A program made the translations under genes and the position numbers. From Filosporella fistucella (taxonomy: Eukaryota; Ascomycota; Leotiomycetes; Helotiales): DNA of 64,000 nt. The DNA lies in the NCBI GenBank assembly GCA_030077755.1, contig JAQJZZ010000010.1, forward strand, positions 5,518,001 through 5,582,000. Direction: 5' to 3'. Shown piece by piece: positions 22,796 through 34,756 of this stretch; within the stretch, counting starts at the first letter, position 1, and each line of letters begins with the position of its first letter. Below the pieces are notes generated by a model that did not search any database, was not told the origin of the DNA, and saw only the letters and a program-made list of their open reading frames with translations.

Positions 22796-24939
22796 CTAAA
22801 TTCCTGAGACCTTGCGGGAAGTGCTGATGCTGCCAACCCTCCCACTAGTTTTTCGGATACCAGCTGGCTGCTTGCTATCACGCAAGCTACCATCACTGCG
22901 CTTTGGGCTCCCACGAACTTTGGTAAGCGTGCTTGAGCCACTACCTGACTTCATTGCGCCAGGAGTCTTTGGTCGAGATCCTGTACCAATGTTCTCGATA
23001 TCATTGCTGCTATCGTTGTCAATTGAGGTATAGATGGTAGTGGTGGTCTGGCTGATGCTTCTTCCTGCTGGCGAGCGGGACGACTTGCGACTGCTTCTCA
23101 TTCTGAATTGAATCTCGTCCTCTCCATCGGGATCATCTAACGACGAGCGGTGAATTGAAATCATCTCGGTCTCTCGTTGAAGCACAGAGTCATCCTCAGT
23201 GGTGCTGTAAGTGGAAACTTGGCGTCCATATGGGTGATGGCGGTCAACAGCTCTGCTGGTCTTTCTTGGTTGCCCAGGAGTTGGAGCTGGTAAGCAATCC
23301 TCTTGTACACCAATGCTATTGCGTTGCTCGTTGTCCACCTCTCCAAGGGGTGATCTCCTGCTTGGGGGAGTAGCAGTTTGATTGTGCAGGTATTGCTTAG
23401 ATGACAATCTAGTTGGGGTGTGTGGTGCAATACTAGCCAGCTTTTCCTTCATCTTGATCTCAAACTGCTCTTCGATCCACCATTCTCTGAAAGTTCCTTG
23501 ATTTAGGTGTAGCCAATGCTGCTGCGGGCCAACAACCATTCCTGGTCTCATGAATCGCATGTAAGCAATAATTTCGTTGGCAGTGAAGCCATAACGATAA
23601 ATGAGGTATGCTCCGATCAAACACCCAGTGCGACCAAGTCCAGCTTTGCAGTGCACAGCAATTCCTCTCTTCTTTACTGTGATCATTTCATGTGCTAATG
23701 TAATGAATTTTCGAACAGTGCTAAGTGGTGGGCAGGTTCCATCATCAAAGATCATGTCGAGATGCTCAATACCGAGAGCTGTGAAGTAGGAGGGAGAGTA
23801 CAACTCGGAGTTCAGTCTGACAACCAATCCAATGTTGCGTTGTGAGAAATGCTTCAAAACATTCTTGAATGGGCCCGGGAGTGTTGGGTGAGCATCTACG
23901 GCTGCCAAAGTTGATGGTAGAGTAGAATAGAGAGGCGATGATGGTGAAATAGGCGCAACTGGACTGTGTTGTGGAGATGCGAATGCGAGGAAGTCTGGAG
24001 TCAACCAGTTGAAATCTCCCTGATCCACGCGTTCATACCGCTCATACTCCTCAAGGTCGAACTGCGGCAAGGCACAGAATCCTTGTTCCTTCGCACGCCA
24101 GACACCATAGACAACATCTTGCACAGTAATCCCATAGTCTGCTTGACTGTAACCGGCATCACGAAATGGCATCAAAGGGGGATCGGCTTGCGCAATGGGT
24201 GCTAGAGCCAAGTGTGGAGCCCAAGATTGGATGAGGACCATATAAGAAGCTAACAAGCAAGCAGCATTTGCGCGACCTAAACATTTTGTCAGTCAAACCC
24301 TTCGATCATTCAGATTCATCAAAACTCACTCCGAGCATCGGCCTTGCTCCAGAATACAACCGGTCGATTCTTATTCTCAGGCGCACCAAGGATATCATGG
24401 AATTGGACGGCAAATCTATAAAGATGACCGATATGTAGTGGTCCGAAATCATGGTGGAAAGCGTTGTACAGCAACGAATCATCGATAGAGAAGTAGCATG
24501 GTGGCGTACGGTCTCTTTCGGACAATACCGCTGAAGGGCCATCAACGGCTCTTGCGGACCGCTTGCTTGGGGATCGTCGAGAAGTAGGAGGATCAGGGTA
24601 TGGGAAGAGAGTGTCTGCTGATGGTGGTGTAGTGTAGGATGCTAAATACAATCGGTCTGTGTATATTAGCCACGAGCTTGGGACAATTGGCCCTGATTGT
24701 TTTGATTTGAGTCGGTCGCATGCGCTCATTTCATCAACATCATTCGTATCCGAACCAAATGCTCCTATGGCGACTTCGACCATATTTTGGATATCCATGA
24801 GTCTCATAATAGGAATATGAGTTAAGGATGTTGCTGCGGATGCTCAATGCTTCGCGCAGCTTGACGGTGAAGAAATGTTGTTGTGGAGCTTACCTGGAAT
24901 ATACTCGATGATTTGCCCATATTTAACGGCAGGAGGCAT
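22796..24939 (-). CDS. CDC14: CDC14 dual-specificity protein phosphatase
   Basis: Cys-based phosphatase that removes phosphate from Cdk sites at mitotic exit and cytokinesis; it acts in nucleolus, nucleus and septum. Exons are 24894-24939, 24330-24656 and 22796-24276 (introns of 237 and 53 nt), giving 617 residues. The start MPPAVKYGQIIEYIP splices into DRLYLASYTTPP, a hallmark N-terminal junction. The first phosphatase-like domain has YFSIDD and YNAFHHDFGPL. The catalytic domain has FDDGTCPP and the P-loop HCKAGLGRTGC (near residue 335, nucleophile Cys, Arg at +6), followed by YMRFMRPGMVVGPQQ. The C-terminal ~250 residues are disordered, basic and Ser-rich, with candidate Cdk and nuclear-localisation sites. 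It is divergent from PCC1 (487-bp gap). Confidence 0.94.
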
Positions 24940-25426
24940 CTTGAGGGAAGTATCCTAAGGAGTCTGTACAGTCGTGGATGCCAGTTGTTATGGATGGCAG
25001 GAGCGTTCGAGGTTCTCGGGGTTTTTGAGTTATCGGTGACGATAGAGTTGTTTATGTTTTGACGTAGCTTTATAAACAAAGCATAGTCTTTGGATTTTGT
25101 ATGAGTGTGCAGTCTGAAGGATAGAGATGATGCGCAGTATTGAACACTGATGCCCAAGACGAATACAATTCTTTGGAATTGTGATATTGTGATGTACAGA
25201 CAATGTTTGGTTCATGACCAGAAGGTTTGTAGTCCTCTATCTGGAAAGAGCTAGTGTGACCCTGGATCATCGCCATGGCAACCGTCCGCTTCAGGAGAAA
25301 CTTTTTGCCCTTGATTCTAGGCTGAACAATCGACCACTCCGAGTAAATAATTTCGTATCTGGAGATTGGATTCATGCGTGGGGTAGCATTTTGCCTTGGA
25401 ACAATCCACCAGATCTGACAAGCAAT
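24940..25426. promoter_or_regulatory. shared CDC14/PCC1 promoter region
   Basis: This is a 487-bp gap between divergent Met codons. An open plus-strand frame runs through it into PCC1 from 25214, but the PCC1 start at 25427 fits the family better. I name no specific factor site. Confidence 0.5.
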
Positions 25427-25825
25427 ATGGCGCCTCACGCCGATCCTGAATTCCCATGCTCTCTGTATGTTTCACATCCTCTTATAACCAGTGGTCTAAC
25501 ACTGTATTTAAGGAAAATCGATTTGCCCCTCCCATCTGCCCGACTTGCTTCTGCAGCACTCAAAGCCCTGAGCGTGGATAAGGAGCTCTCCCCTCTGGTT
25601 TGTCGATCGTTTACCACAATTTCGCCTGTCATTGCCCATGGCACCGAAGACTCAAGTCTTCACAACTCGCCCGGAGAGACAATTCTCAGGACTGAATACA
25701 AAGCTACCACAAATCGGATGCTGAGAGTCGCGGTCAACGGCTTCATGGAGAGTTTGAGTGTGGTACTAGGAATCATGGAAGAACTTGATATAGATATTCT
25801 CGGCATACCTGCTGGTCAAAGATAG
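25427..25825 (+). CDS. PCC1: EKC/KEOPS complex subunit Pcc1
   Basis: Small dimerising subunit of the KEOPS complex, which makes the t6A37 modification of ANN-decoding tRNAs. Exons are 25427-25464 and 25513-25825, giving 116 residues: MAPHADPEFPCSL joined to KIDLPLPSARLASAALKAL, then RMLRVAVNGFMESLSVVL and MEELDIDIL, all typical of Pcc1. The 48-nt intron (GTATGT..TCTAAC..TTTAAG) is a multiple of three with no stop, so an unspliced frame reads straight through. The family length and the conserved strand favour splicing. I chose the ATG at 25427 over the longer open frame upstream because Pcc1 proteins are about 80-120 residues and the upstream part has no similarity. Confidence 0.88.
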   Translation: MAPHADPEFPCSLYVSHPLITSGLTLYLRKIDLPLPSARLASAALKALSVDKELSPLVCRSFTTISPVIAHGTEDSSLHNSPGETILRTEYKATTNRMLRVAVNGFMESLSVVLGIMEELDIDILGIPAGQR

Positions 25826-26537
25826 CGGCAGTGATATCACGTCGAGAAGCATGTCGTGCTAAGGGAAATTGAGTTGGGATGCACATAGGGCCAAGTCAGA
25901 GATGTTCGAAGGTGAATATCAGGCGGCCTTGGGGTGGTGAAGTTGGCACAGGCTTCGGAACTTATGGCTACTGGCCAATGGTGAACTCCATCAATCACAC
26001 CAGCAAGGTGAAGGGGTTCAATTTGTCCCAATATCAAGATTGAGACTCATTTACCACCTACAGCTGTGAAGACCTTCTCAGGAAGTAAAAACAGAGCGCT
26101 CTCTGTTCCGCTTGGGGTCGAATTTTTGAGTCCATCATGCTGATGATATAGAAATGTATATTTCAACATTCTTCCTCATAAAGGCAATCATTGTATAGTT
26201 GACATCACATATTTTCAACCCAACACTTCTAGGCACTGTAGCTGCTATTGTCTTCTCGTTTGCCACCTATCAATCACATAAAACCATAAAGCCCTATATA
26301 TATTTGCGTATATCATTTCTTGGCTTGCAGTAGGTAAGCATTCCGAAACATTCTGACTATATACCTTTGCCGTTGGTGCGACTCCCGAAGGCGTTATACT
26401 CCAGGGTAGAATTAACGCCTTGCCCTAAACGCCAAACCATAATTTTCTAAGATAGCCTCCCTTCTCTAGTCATTAAGGATATGCTCAGGTATCATACGCT
26501 CCAGAACTCCATAAAAATGCAAAACCGTTCCCAATCA
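25826..26537. other. convergent intergenic region PCC1/bHLH
   Basis: About 0.7 kb lies between the stops of convergent genes. No gene is seen. Confidence 0.55.
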
Positions 26538-28583
26538 CTAAGTCGAAGCAACTTTTTTCTCTTCAAGCTGCTTTTCCGCTTGCTCTGCCCTTTTGTTTGC
26601 TTCAGCCAGATCCTTCTTGAGCTGCTTGATATATTCAATAGCTTGTTCCACTGTGCTGGCCTTGCTGTTGGCACTTTGCGCACCTCCCTTCCCATTAGGA
26701 AGCTCGTTATTATCACCAGCATCACCACTACTCTTCTCCCCACAACTATCCTTAGTTTGGCCTCTAGGTAGTAGAGTAGCAATTTCCTGCAACGCGGAGT
26801 TGATTCGATTCCGTCTGCCCTGTTCTGCAATTTTGTGGGAAGTACGTTTTGAGGTCAAATTCGTGGAGAGTTCTGTGGGATATGAGACACCAGGAAGATG
26901 CGTGCCCTCCAAAATATTCTGGTAATTCGATTTTGATGCAAGTAACAAAGATGCAGTGTCTTCAGACACCTTGCCGCCTCCTGGGAGTAAAGGTTTTATA
27001 CTAGGAGATATTCTAGGGAGCAAGGCTGGTGAAGCAAGAACTGAGCTACCAGATCTCTTCTTGGCGCCACGAGGAGCAATCTGTGGAGTTTTTCGATTAC
27101 CATTCGTACTACTTGACCCGTTCATAGCTTCAATTTGAGGGCTTTGACTAGCAGATACACTTGTACTTGGGCGGTTGAATGCAGGTGAGGGGAGAGGATT
27201 GAAACCCGGCGTTTTGGCACCGGTCGAGTTCAGAGTTGGCGTAATTTGACCATCTGACTGAGTATCTAGTCGAGCAAGCTGAGGCCTGGCGGTGTTTGCA
27301 GCTTCCGGTAACGCGAATCCTTCCATTTCAGTATCATCAATGTCCATGTTTTGTTGGCTGGTTGCTTGGTCTGTTTGTGGTGATTGAGTTAAGCGCATCA
27401 GAGAAGCTGGGGTAGCAGGTGAGCCCAGAATAAGCTCCTGTCTTCTTGTGCTTTGCTTATGTGCTTGGATATATGGCGACCTTCCAGCAGATCCAGGTGT
27501 CGGCAGAGGAGGCGGCGCCATATCTGACAGGTGTTCAGGGGAGATAGAGCCGTTCTCCGATTCTTCTGTGCTCGCGGTCGAGTGAGAAGAGCTATTTCCT
27601 TTCGATCGAGTGATCTGTGGATGAGCGGGCTCCAATATATCACCCAGAACCTGCGAGGATATCGTAGTGCTTGACCTTTTACTCTTCCGAGGTTTGACAA
27701 TAGGTGATTGCCGGATTGCTCTAGTATTTCGGGGTTTCTTGCTAGGCTGCCTTGAGAGTATGACGGAGCTGGCTGGGGCAGAATGTAAATCAATATTCAT
27801 ATCAGTTGGTGAGTTTGTGGTATTGGAATGACGCTGATCATATACGGAAGAGTGCTCATTCTGGGCATGAAGTGCAGGAGAGCTCAGAGGGCTGAAGTAA
27901 GCACCTGGCACAGTATATTCCGGTATGTTAAAATGTGCTTCCATTGGGGTAACAGCTGGTGACACAAGAGGCGTGAATGCCATCTGCAGATTGCCAGTTA
28001 GAGAGAGCATGTCAGAACTCAGTGGTGTACCAACCTCTTGCTCTTTCGCTTGCATTCGAAATCTTTCGAACATAGCCTGTTGTTGAGGATCCGACTGTGG
28101 GTAATAATGCCCGCCATGCATTTCTACGCTATTTGGTGTAGGAGGAATCATGCGACTTTGGGCGTAGTAGTTACGCTGCTGCTCTTGGAGTTGTCTTTGT
28201 TGCTGCTGATGTCTCTGATGTTGCAAATACTGTATTTGAGCATCCAAATCCGACAGCGTTTCATTCGATTGGTGCGAAATCGGCGCGCCATGAATTGTAG
28301 GATGACTTGCTGCCGTAGTTATTAAAGGCATTTGTTCTTGCATCGTTGTATCCTGGCCCAATCCCCCAGATCCATTGTCCATTCGTCCCTCCATAGGTTC
28401 TCCATCGTCTCGATTCATCAGCGAATTGCCTTGACTCTGCTGTTGGCTGAAATCTTGAAAATCAAATTGCAGACCGTCTCCGAGATTGCTGATGCCCATG
28501 TCGAGGAATTGCTGGAAATCATCTTGCGACGAAATTGACAATGTTGGATCCTGCCCATTCCATACTCCTGAAGAATCCATCAT
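26538..28583 (-). CDS. bHLH transcription factor, NUC-1/PHO4 (PalcA) type
   Basis: Likely the phosphate-starvation regulator. It is a single open frame of 681 residues from the first ATG (28583); the frame runs five codons further but without an ATG. Most of the protein is disordered, with Gln-rich (~125-150) and Ser/Pro/Thr-rich stretches. The C-terminal bHLH is clear: basic region KRTSHKIAEQGRRNRINSAL, helix 1 through EIATLLP, a Gly/Ser/Asn-rich loop of ~45 residues, helix 2 ASTVEQAIEYIKQLKKDL, then a charged coiled coil AEANKRAEQAEKQLEEKK. The SHK..EQ.RR pattern (His, Glu, Arg at the CACGTG-reading positions) and long loop fit the Pho4/NUC-1 branch. Pho4/NUC-1 proteins are held inactive by the Pho80-Pho85 kinase when phosphate is plentiful. 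Orthology is inferred from the bHLH alone. Confidence 0.85.
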   Translation of the reverse strand: MMDSSGVWNGQDPTLSISSQDDFQQFLDMGISNLGDGLQFDFQDFSQQQSQGNSLMNRDDGEPMEGRMDNGSGGLGQDTTMQEQMPLITTAASHPTIHGAPISHQSNETLSDLDAQIQYLQHQRHQQQQRQLQEQQRNYYAQSRMIPPTPNSVEMHGGHYYPQSDPQQQAMFERFRMQAKEQEVGTPLSSDMLSLTGNLQMAFTPLVSPAVTPMEAHFNIPEYTVPGAYFSPLSSPALHAQNEHSSVYDQRHSNTTNSPTDMNIDLHSAPASSVILSRQPSKKPRNTRAIRQSPIVKPRKSKRSSTTISSQVLGDILEPAHPQITRSKGNSSSHSTASTEESENGSISPEHLSDMAPPPLPTPGSAGRSPYIQAHKQSTRRQELILGSPATPASLMRLTQSPQTDQATSQQNMDIDDTEMEGFALPEAANTARPQLARLDTQSDGQITPTLNSTGAKTPGFNPLPSPAFNRPSTSVSASQSPQIEAMNGSSSTNGNRKTPQIAPRGAKKRSGSSVLASPALLPRISPSIKPLLPGGGKVSEDTASLLLASKSNYQNILEGTHLPGVSYPTELSTNLTSKRTSHKIAEQGRRNRINSALQEIATLLPRGQTKDSCGEKSSGDAGDNNELPNGKGGAQSANSKASTVEQAIEYIKQLKKDLAEANKRAEQAEKQLEEKKVAST

Positions 28584-29811
28584 AACTTGTCTAACCAATT
28601 GGTTGTGCTGTGTGCGAAACGAAAGTACTTCTGCACCAAGATGCGGGGTGATCTATTGCCTCGAGCGGCAGGAGATTGTCAGATTGCGATATGGAAAAAG
28701 ATTGGAAGCTCAGTCCATGTGGCTTGGCAGAATGTCGCAAGTCCGGAGAGCGTTCAGATGTTGCAAAGGGTGCAGTGTTCTGTCGCAGAGCTTGGCCGCG
28801 AAGTGAAGGCTCGAGATAACCAGAAAGGAGAGGCAGAGACGTTTGAGGTGCAAGACGGTGAAGTGGTGGTTTATTGGAAAATTGAAGCAGCACTCATTCT
28901 CCCGTAGCGGTAGCCTCTGGGTCTCGGTCCACAAGCACAAGCAGAAAAAGAACCTAGGTGTTAAAGCCTGGCGATAGTGGTCCAGTCAGTGCAGTTGCCT
29001 TCTCCGCGCCAGAGTCGGCACAATAATTCGTTATTTCTTAGAGCACTTCGCTTGGAGCTTGCTGGGACGACAAAAAGCGGAATCGATCGTGGTGATAGGT
29101 AGTTCGAATATCGAAGTCAGTTCTTCATGGGCGTTTCCAACGTTTGGTTCAATAGTCGCGGTCGTCTTGCTTTAGCAAAGACGAAGCAGGGAACGACTAG
29201 CTGGTGAGAGAAGCTAGAGAGATGGTTTCAGTGCCAAACGTACGACCAACTGCGAGCCACAGTGAAGGTCGGCGGAACAAATCGTATGCTTTCGGTACAA
29301 CCAGTTTAACGATGTTTTGGCAAGAATTCGTGTGATGATAGATCTATAAAGCGATGGGAGCCAAGTAGTTTGGGTAAAGAAAAGGAGGGTGGAAAGTAGT
29401 GGGCGACAGATGCATACAATAATACTACTGAGGCTTTCCTCCGTAGAGTGGAGTGAAATAATTAAAAAAAACCTCTCTAGGTACTTTACGCTGCGGATTA
29501 CTATAGTCCTCCACCCGTCTTTCTCTCCACTCCACCTTCCTGACACAAATACCTAATGCCTAACAAATGCTCTCAGATTTGCTAGCTAGGGCCGGACATT
29601 CTTCGATTTCGATTCATCCCGACCTCTAGTCTCCCTGTTACTTCTCTCCCCTCCTCCTACCCTCTCCACCATTACTTCAGGGCATCAGGACGCGGGGGTC
29701 TTTGCTTTTTGCACATCACTTCAACTGGACTCTTTGCATGCCATCGCTGATCCGTGATTGGAGCAACTGCCCATCGTTCTCGACGTCAGCTGCACCCTGC
29801 TGTGATTCAAG
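28584..29811. promoter_or_regulatory. divergent upstream region of the bHLH gene
   Basis: These 1.2 kb lie upstream of the bHLH gene and of the small plus-strand frame at 29812. From about 29560 to 29690 the plus strand is CT-rich (CCTCCTCCTACCCTCTCC), like a transcribed leader reading right. No protein is recognised. Confidence 0.45.
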
Positions 29812-30048
29812 ATGTCAACAGGCTCGGCCGCGCCAGACATGGCTGAATTAAACCTTGAAGAGAATTCAAAAGTGTCGCTCCCCCACTCTCCAAGCGCTGT
29901 CTTGCTGCATGCCACCATCGGAGTTGGTGCCAGGACGGTGCGGGAAAACAGCTACGATACAGGGTTCCTTGAGGCTTACCTGTTGTCGATGATTGAAAAC
30001 CAAGCTGATTTCCCGCAACGCTTTTTCAAAACTGTATATCTTGCATGA
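29812..30048 (+). CDS. small hypothetical protein or first exon
   Basis: A 78-codon ATG-led frame follows a CT-rich leader and begins MSTGSAAPDMAELNLEEN. Its first ~45 residues look like a disordered N-terminus; the rest is not typical of a domain. It may be the first exon of a gene whose later exons I cannot recognise, or a non-coding transcript. I assign no family or function. Confidence 0.3.
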   Translation: MSTGSAAPDMAELNLEENSKVSLPHSPSAVLLHATIGVGARTVRENSYDTGFLEAYLLSMIENQADFPQRFFKTVYLA

Positions 30049-32377
30049 ACAATAGGCTATGTCGCCAAAACTTAAGTGTTGTATTATCTTTGTCCGTAAT
30101 ACCTTACTCCTAGTTGCGAAATCGTTCTTTTCTAGAGATGCGGTTGCTAAATATTTCACAATTATGCACCACTGGTCCAACTACTGTCCTTGTTATGTGG
30201 CCCGTGGTTGGACGGGCTCTGAAGAAGGTACCGGTCTCTCGGGATTTCTTGTGTTTCTGGTGATTGGTGATGGTCAGATGAGCGAGTCAAGTCCTGAAGT
30301 TCCTGTTGGCTGTCTTTGGCTATTCAGTTTGCAGGTCAGCAGCCTTGCAGATTGCGTGAAGACAATGGGATGAGTAGTTTACCCCATTGTTGTGCTTGAC
30401 TTTGATCCATGTTGTACAAGTACTTGACTGGTAAATTCCTAAAGTTGACATCGCCGTGCCTGGAAGTGTATGCGATGTTTCGTTCTTCATCCTTGGCTTT
30501 ACTCTTGGAGAAACGGATAGAATGCCTTTGTGTCAGCCCATCTCGTACAGCATTAGATGCTTTGCCTCGTAACCCTAGGTCTTTGGGGGACTCGGATTAT
30601 CCAGCTCTCCAGACAGCGAGTATGATTAGGCCGTGCCGTGAGCTCCTGACCAGCTTCAGCTCTGGTTCAAGAAGGATTTCATTGTTGTGTGCAGAGCTCA
30701 GACGCCTTCAAGTCTGCACCGGTACGGCGGTCTCAGGTGGGATGTCAAGAATATGGACTGAATCTACTCTGCCGACCAATCCGTAGCTCCAGTGTCTCCG
30801 AGCTATTCTCTTGTTGGCAGTGCGAATGCAGTTGCCCCCGGTCCCTTGCTTGTCATGGAAGGCTTCGGGGCTTCCAGCAAGGCTTCTAGAAGGATTTGAC
30901 GGGAGAGATTGTTCGATAGAACGATGGGAAAATGTCCTTGCTCTTGTTGCATGTCAGCGCAGCGCAGGGAGCGCAACAGCATTGTGATGTCCATATGTAC
31001 CTCATGAGCCAATGAACCGAAAACGTGGATGCCCCCCTGCACGATGAGAACTGAAGGGAGCCGAATTTTCAATACCACCCTTTACCCTTTTGGGAATCTC
31101 CTTTAGTTCACTGTAATGACATTGTGAAGTTTCTCAATCAAATCTCATCATGAAACTTGAGAATACACTGAAGTGATTCAAACTCTCAAGTCAGAGTTCA
31201 TACTATGTGCTGAGATTTCAAGCGAAATGTACAGACACGAAGGAGAACCCTGAATTGACCAGATGATGACCATCAAAATCATCATTCCCAGGCATCTATG
31301 CTCTCGATTTTAATGGTCAGTGGCAATAAACTCATCGAATATCATAAGACTATTGTACGGAGTTAAGTATCATCCGAACCCGGCGCAGTGTAGCTGTTCC
31401 TAGATTAAACCATGGCCGCCCATATAGCCTCGACTTTACACCTACGCCATGGAATTCTGCAATTCGCAGACAATTACCTTAAACTTTCATTCCTTTTTCC
31501 AGCTCCGTGGCGCCCGTTGTCTTTTTGTGTATGTTGGTAAAGGAGGCAATACTCCACTAGCCAGCGAAATTGTCCAGTGCGTGCTCATCTTAAGAATCTG
31601 CGTCTAGGCTTTTCGGATCACGATCGCTCCTGCTTTGCTTTTTTTCCCGCTTGGAATTCTCGGGACGATTTCAATTCCTTTGCAAATCTGTATCCGGCAG
31701 GTCCTAGACAGAACTATTTGTGTTTCTCGGTTTGGTCTGAGTGGTGCTTGTGAACTCCAAAAAAATCCTCCTGACCTCCGAGAATATTTTTTGCAAACTT
31801 TGTGAGCACATCTTAGATCTTTGCCCCATGCAGAGTGAAAGAATGGCAAGTCTAACATGCAAAATATCCGATCTTATCAGCTGTATTGAACAAGCATCTG
31901 AAGAAAGTCTATAGGTTGCTCAACTTTCTCGCAAATTGTTGAACAATGTTTCCTTGCTCTTTCAATCGTTTGAAGACTATCAAGCCACCCAGGGTCAATA
32001 TACATTGGTATGGAGTGTATGTGTGGGTAGTTCAATGCTCCAATTATGAATCTCCAGATGGGACTTGGGGCATTCAACGAAGTCGTTCAATATGAATATT
32101 GCGCAGACGCAGTTTACAAGTGCTCGCTGTCCAAGTTCGCCTTATTCTTCCTTCCTCGGGAAAGTTCGCCTGGCAACCCTGTTCTTTCCTCTTCAAATTC
32201 ACCCTAGCCGCGGATTTTGAGTTTGTAGTTCCTGTTTGATGTTGACCGAAGGACACACTATCTCAAGGCGCGTTGGTCAAAATCCATTTCTACCATCCAA
32301 CTACCTTTCAAGCCTTTTCAACGACCGATTCGCACCCAACAACCCAGCAACCCAACAACCTTACGACTCAATCGACG
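30049..32377. other. gene-poor island, left part
   Basis: About 2.3 kb with no recognisable gene on either strand; the frames are short and lack conserved motifs. Immediately before 32378 the sequence turns CCAA/CAAC-rich (32290-32375), a leader-like signature for the broken gene that follows. Confidence 0.5.
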
Positions 32378-33487
32378 ATGGGTGAAGATAACATTCTGTC
32401 TAACCCATCAGCAGAAAGGCAACAGCTTCCACCAAACTGCTCCCGCCGAGCAGACTCCATCGAACAATCCTCTGACCATTCCAACTCCCTCAACGATGAC
32501 TGAAGACTCCGGCCGAACTCCACCATAAGCAGGTGCTTCGATCGCTCCCATATATCTGAAGATATATGAACAAATACCTCCCCCCCTGCCACCCCCCATC
32601 AAGCGTTGATTCTTTCCACGAAGGACCTCCCGAAAATATTAGCCCACAAGCCTCAGCTTCAGCGACTGAATTACGCATTCGAGTATCCTCGAAATGGAAA
32701 CCCATCAACCGATGTATACAAAGTCCCGATCTTTACTCTCTTCCCCATGCTGCCACTCGAGCTTCGTCGGAATATATTTCTTTACGTGGCTTCTGCTCCC
32801 GAGATAATCGGTATTTGCGAACAGCGAGTCAGAGATTATGTCACAATGCCAGCAGGTAATAACATTAGCCGTCAACTACTGCTCGTTTCGCACGAAGCCC
32901 CGAAAAGAGGCGTTGAGCGTACTTACGGATTTCAATGCACCATGCAGAATCAACGACCGTAAAACCTACACAGATTTGGAGTTAGATACTCTCTATGTCC
33001 TGGCTGGATTATGGGATCGATTACCTTTGACACTTTCTCAGCAGTCAGAAGTCTCGTAGGGCACGCTGATGGATGGTTAAACCATAGACAGGGGAAGGGT
33101 GCTCCCACACGCTGGCACCACATTCTTGACCTCAATCTGAAGGAGTTTTTTGTGGTTCTTAATGCCGACCCGATTGTGGCAGGTCAATCGGCGGCTTTTG
33201 TACCTACTAGATTCGGAGTAAAAGATTTCTACCTTCGAGCTGATAGCTCCTCGTCTTGCGAAATATGGGGCAGTGTCACAAATTGGTCTGATTTCAGCAG
33301 ACTGGTAGCGATGCCAATCATGGAATGTTGCAAGAGCATCAGGCAGACATTCTTTGAAATTGGTAGATTGGCGCCTACTCACTTAAAGTTACGACTATCC
33401 TTGCAAATATATTGTGATAGAAGGGGTGCAGGCAGAAATGTCGAGAATGTTGGGAGCGAATTGGCCAGCAGCGGGAACGGTGGTTGA
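32378..33487 (+). pseudogene. broken 2EXR-domain gene
   Basis: It resembles the fungal-expanded 2EXR family (function unknown). An ATG at 32378 (MGEDNILSNPSAERQQ) follows a leader-like stretch but its frame stops at 32503. In a second frame the 2EXR core appears: FTLFPMLPLELRRNIFLYVA, then LLLVSHEA. At about 32900 the expected continuation RKEALSVLTDFNA lies one base out of frame beside a CCCC run, then reads LELDTLYVL. Near 33015 the frame shifts again to GSITFDTFSAV and continues to TGA 33487. None of the later frames has its own ATG before the domain. At least two frameshifts point to a pseudogene; unrecognised introns or assembly errors are alternatives. Confidence 0.5.
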
Positions 33488-34756
33488 ACGGGATGTATCA
33501 AAATGGACTGCTCCTACCATCAAATATGTCGACATTGTCAGTGTGAGAAGTGTTTGAGCACGAGCGCGGAAGGGGACATCCTGGGATACTTGGTCTTCGC
33601 GAAAGGGGCTGTACGGTATCTCAGCATAGAATATGCATAGCTCCCTGAGTGAATTAAACATGTGCCACCCTAATTTCCTCGTGCACAAAACCTTCTTTTT
33701 CTGTGGGGAGGAGTGTAGGTGCGGTGTCAATGTAGATACTATATGATATATATGACCTGACTATAAGAACAACCTCCAATTCTTCAAGTAAATTTTCTCT
33801 ACTCCTCAATACCAGTACTCGTGTTCTTTTGCACCGTTTCTACGAAAATATAACAGAACATCCATCTCAAGTACGAAGTTAAACATAACTTAATCCAATG
33901 GGAATTTATCAGATAGGCCAAGTCTACTACCCTCTTTTACAGAGTCGAAAATTTCAAGGCATGCTGACTTATTCAAAGTAAGAGGGATTATGCTATCCCT
34001 TATCGAAGCTCTGGCGGATTTAAACCTTACCTGCTTAATCTTCCAAGTTATAAGCACATTAGGACATACTAGCTATTGAACTCCTACTTCATTTCACTTT
34101 TGACGAATAGGATAAATGTCAAATTTGGAGTAACCATAAGTATGATACAAGCAGGCAATGAGATTTCGGTAGTGTAGAGGTATTCTTTGAAGGGGTCACT
34201 AGGAGAGAAGTTGACGTTAGGGTAATTATGTCACCCCAACTTACTCCAGAAGTTTAAATGATAGAGATGAAGATCAGACCGAGGGATTAGAGACAAGGTT
34301 AGTTATGACAACAAGAGTTCCTCTACAGAACTAAGAAGTACAAATTAGATATTGTTATTCTCGAAGATGTTGTCATCTATCTTTAACCACTACAGGTTCG
34401 ACTTGGAGGATGAAGAGTTCCGAATCAATACTTGCAGTTTACCTTCCGCCGATTATTATAAGCTACCTACCTCAAATTCGACTTTGTAAAATTCGATTCG
34501 TCTCGTAGAGTAGTTTAAGCAAATGATTCAGACAGAAAATCACTAACAGATGATATAAGTTTGACTTCTCAAATTCTGGCAGAGCCGAAGGATTATAGAA
34601 GCTTTTGACAGCGAGAATAATTCGAGACTTACATGCATTTGTTCGCAATTGATAGAATGTACCTTGTACACAAACTATTCAGAAGCTCGCCTTCAAGTAA
34701 GTTATCTGTGGGGTTTGGAAGCAAATTAGTATATCTAAATCAGATGGCACTAAGCT
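33488..34756. other. gene-free A+T-rich stretch
   Basis: Between the two damaged 2EXR genes lies about 1.3 kb of A+T-rich sequence with frequent TA steps and stops in every frame. No gene or recognisable transposon is visible. Confidence 0.55.

Noticed and set aside
33488..34756. Possible RIP-mutated transposon remnant
   Set aside because: The stretch is A+T-rich with many TA steps, but I found no terminal repeats, transposase or reverse-transcriptase motifs, and I could not compute dinucleotide ratios.
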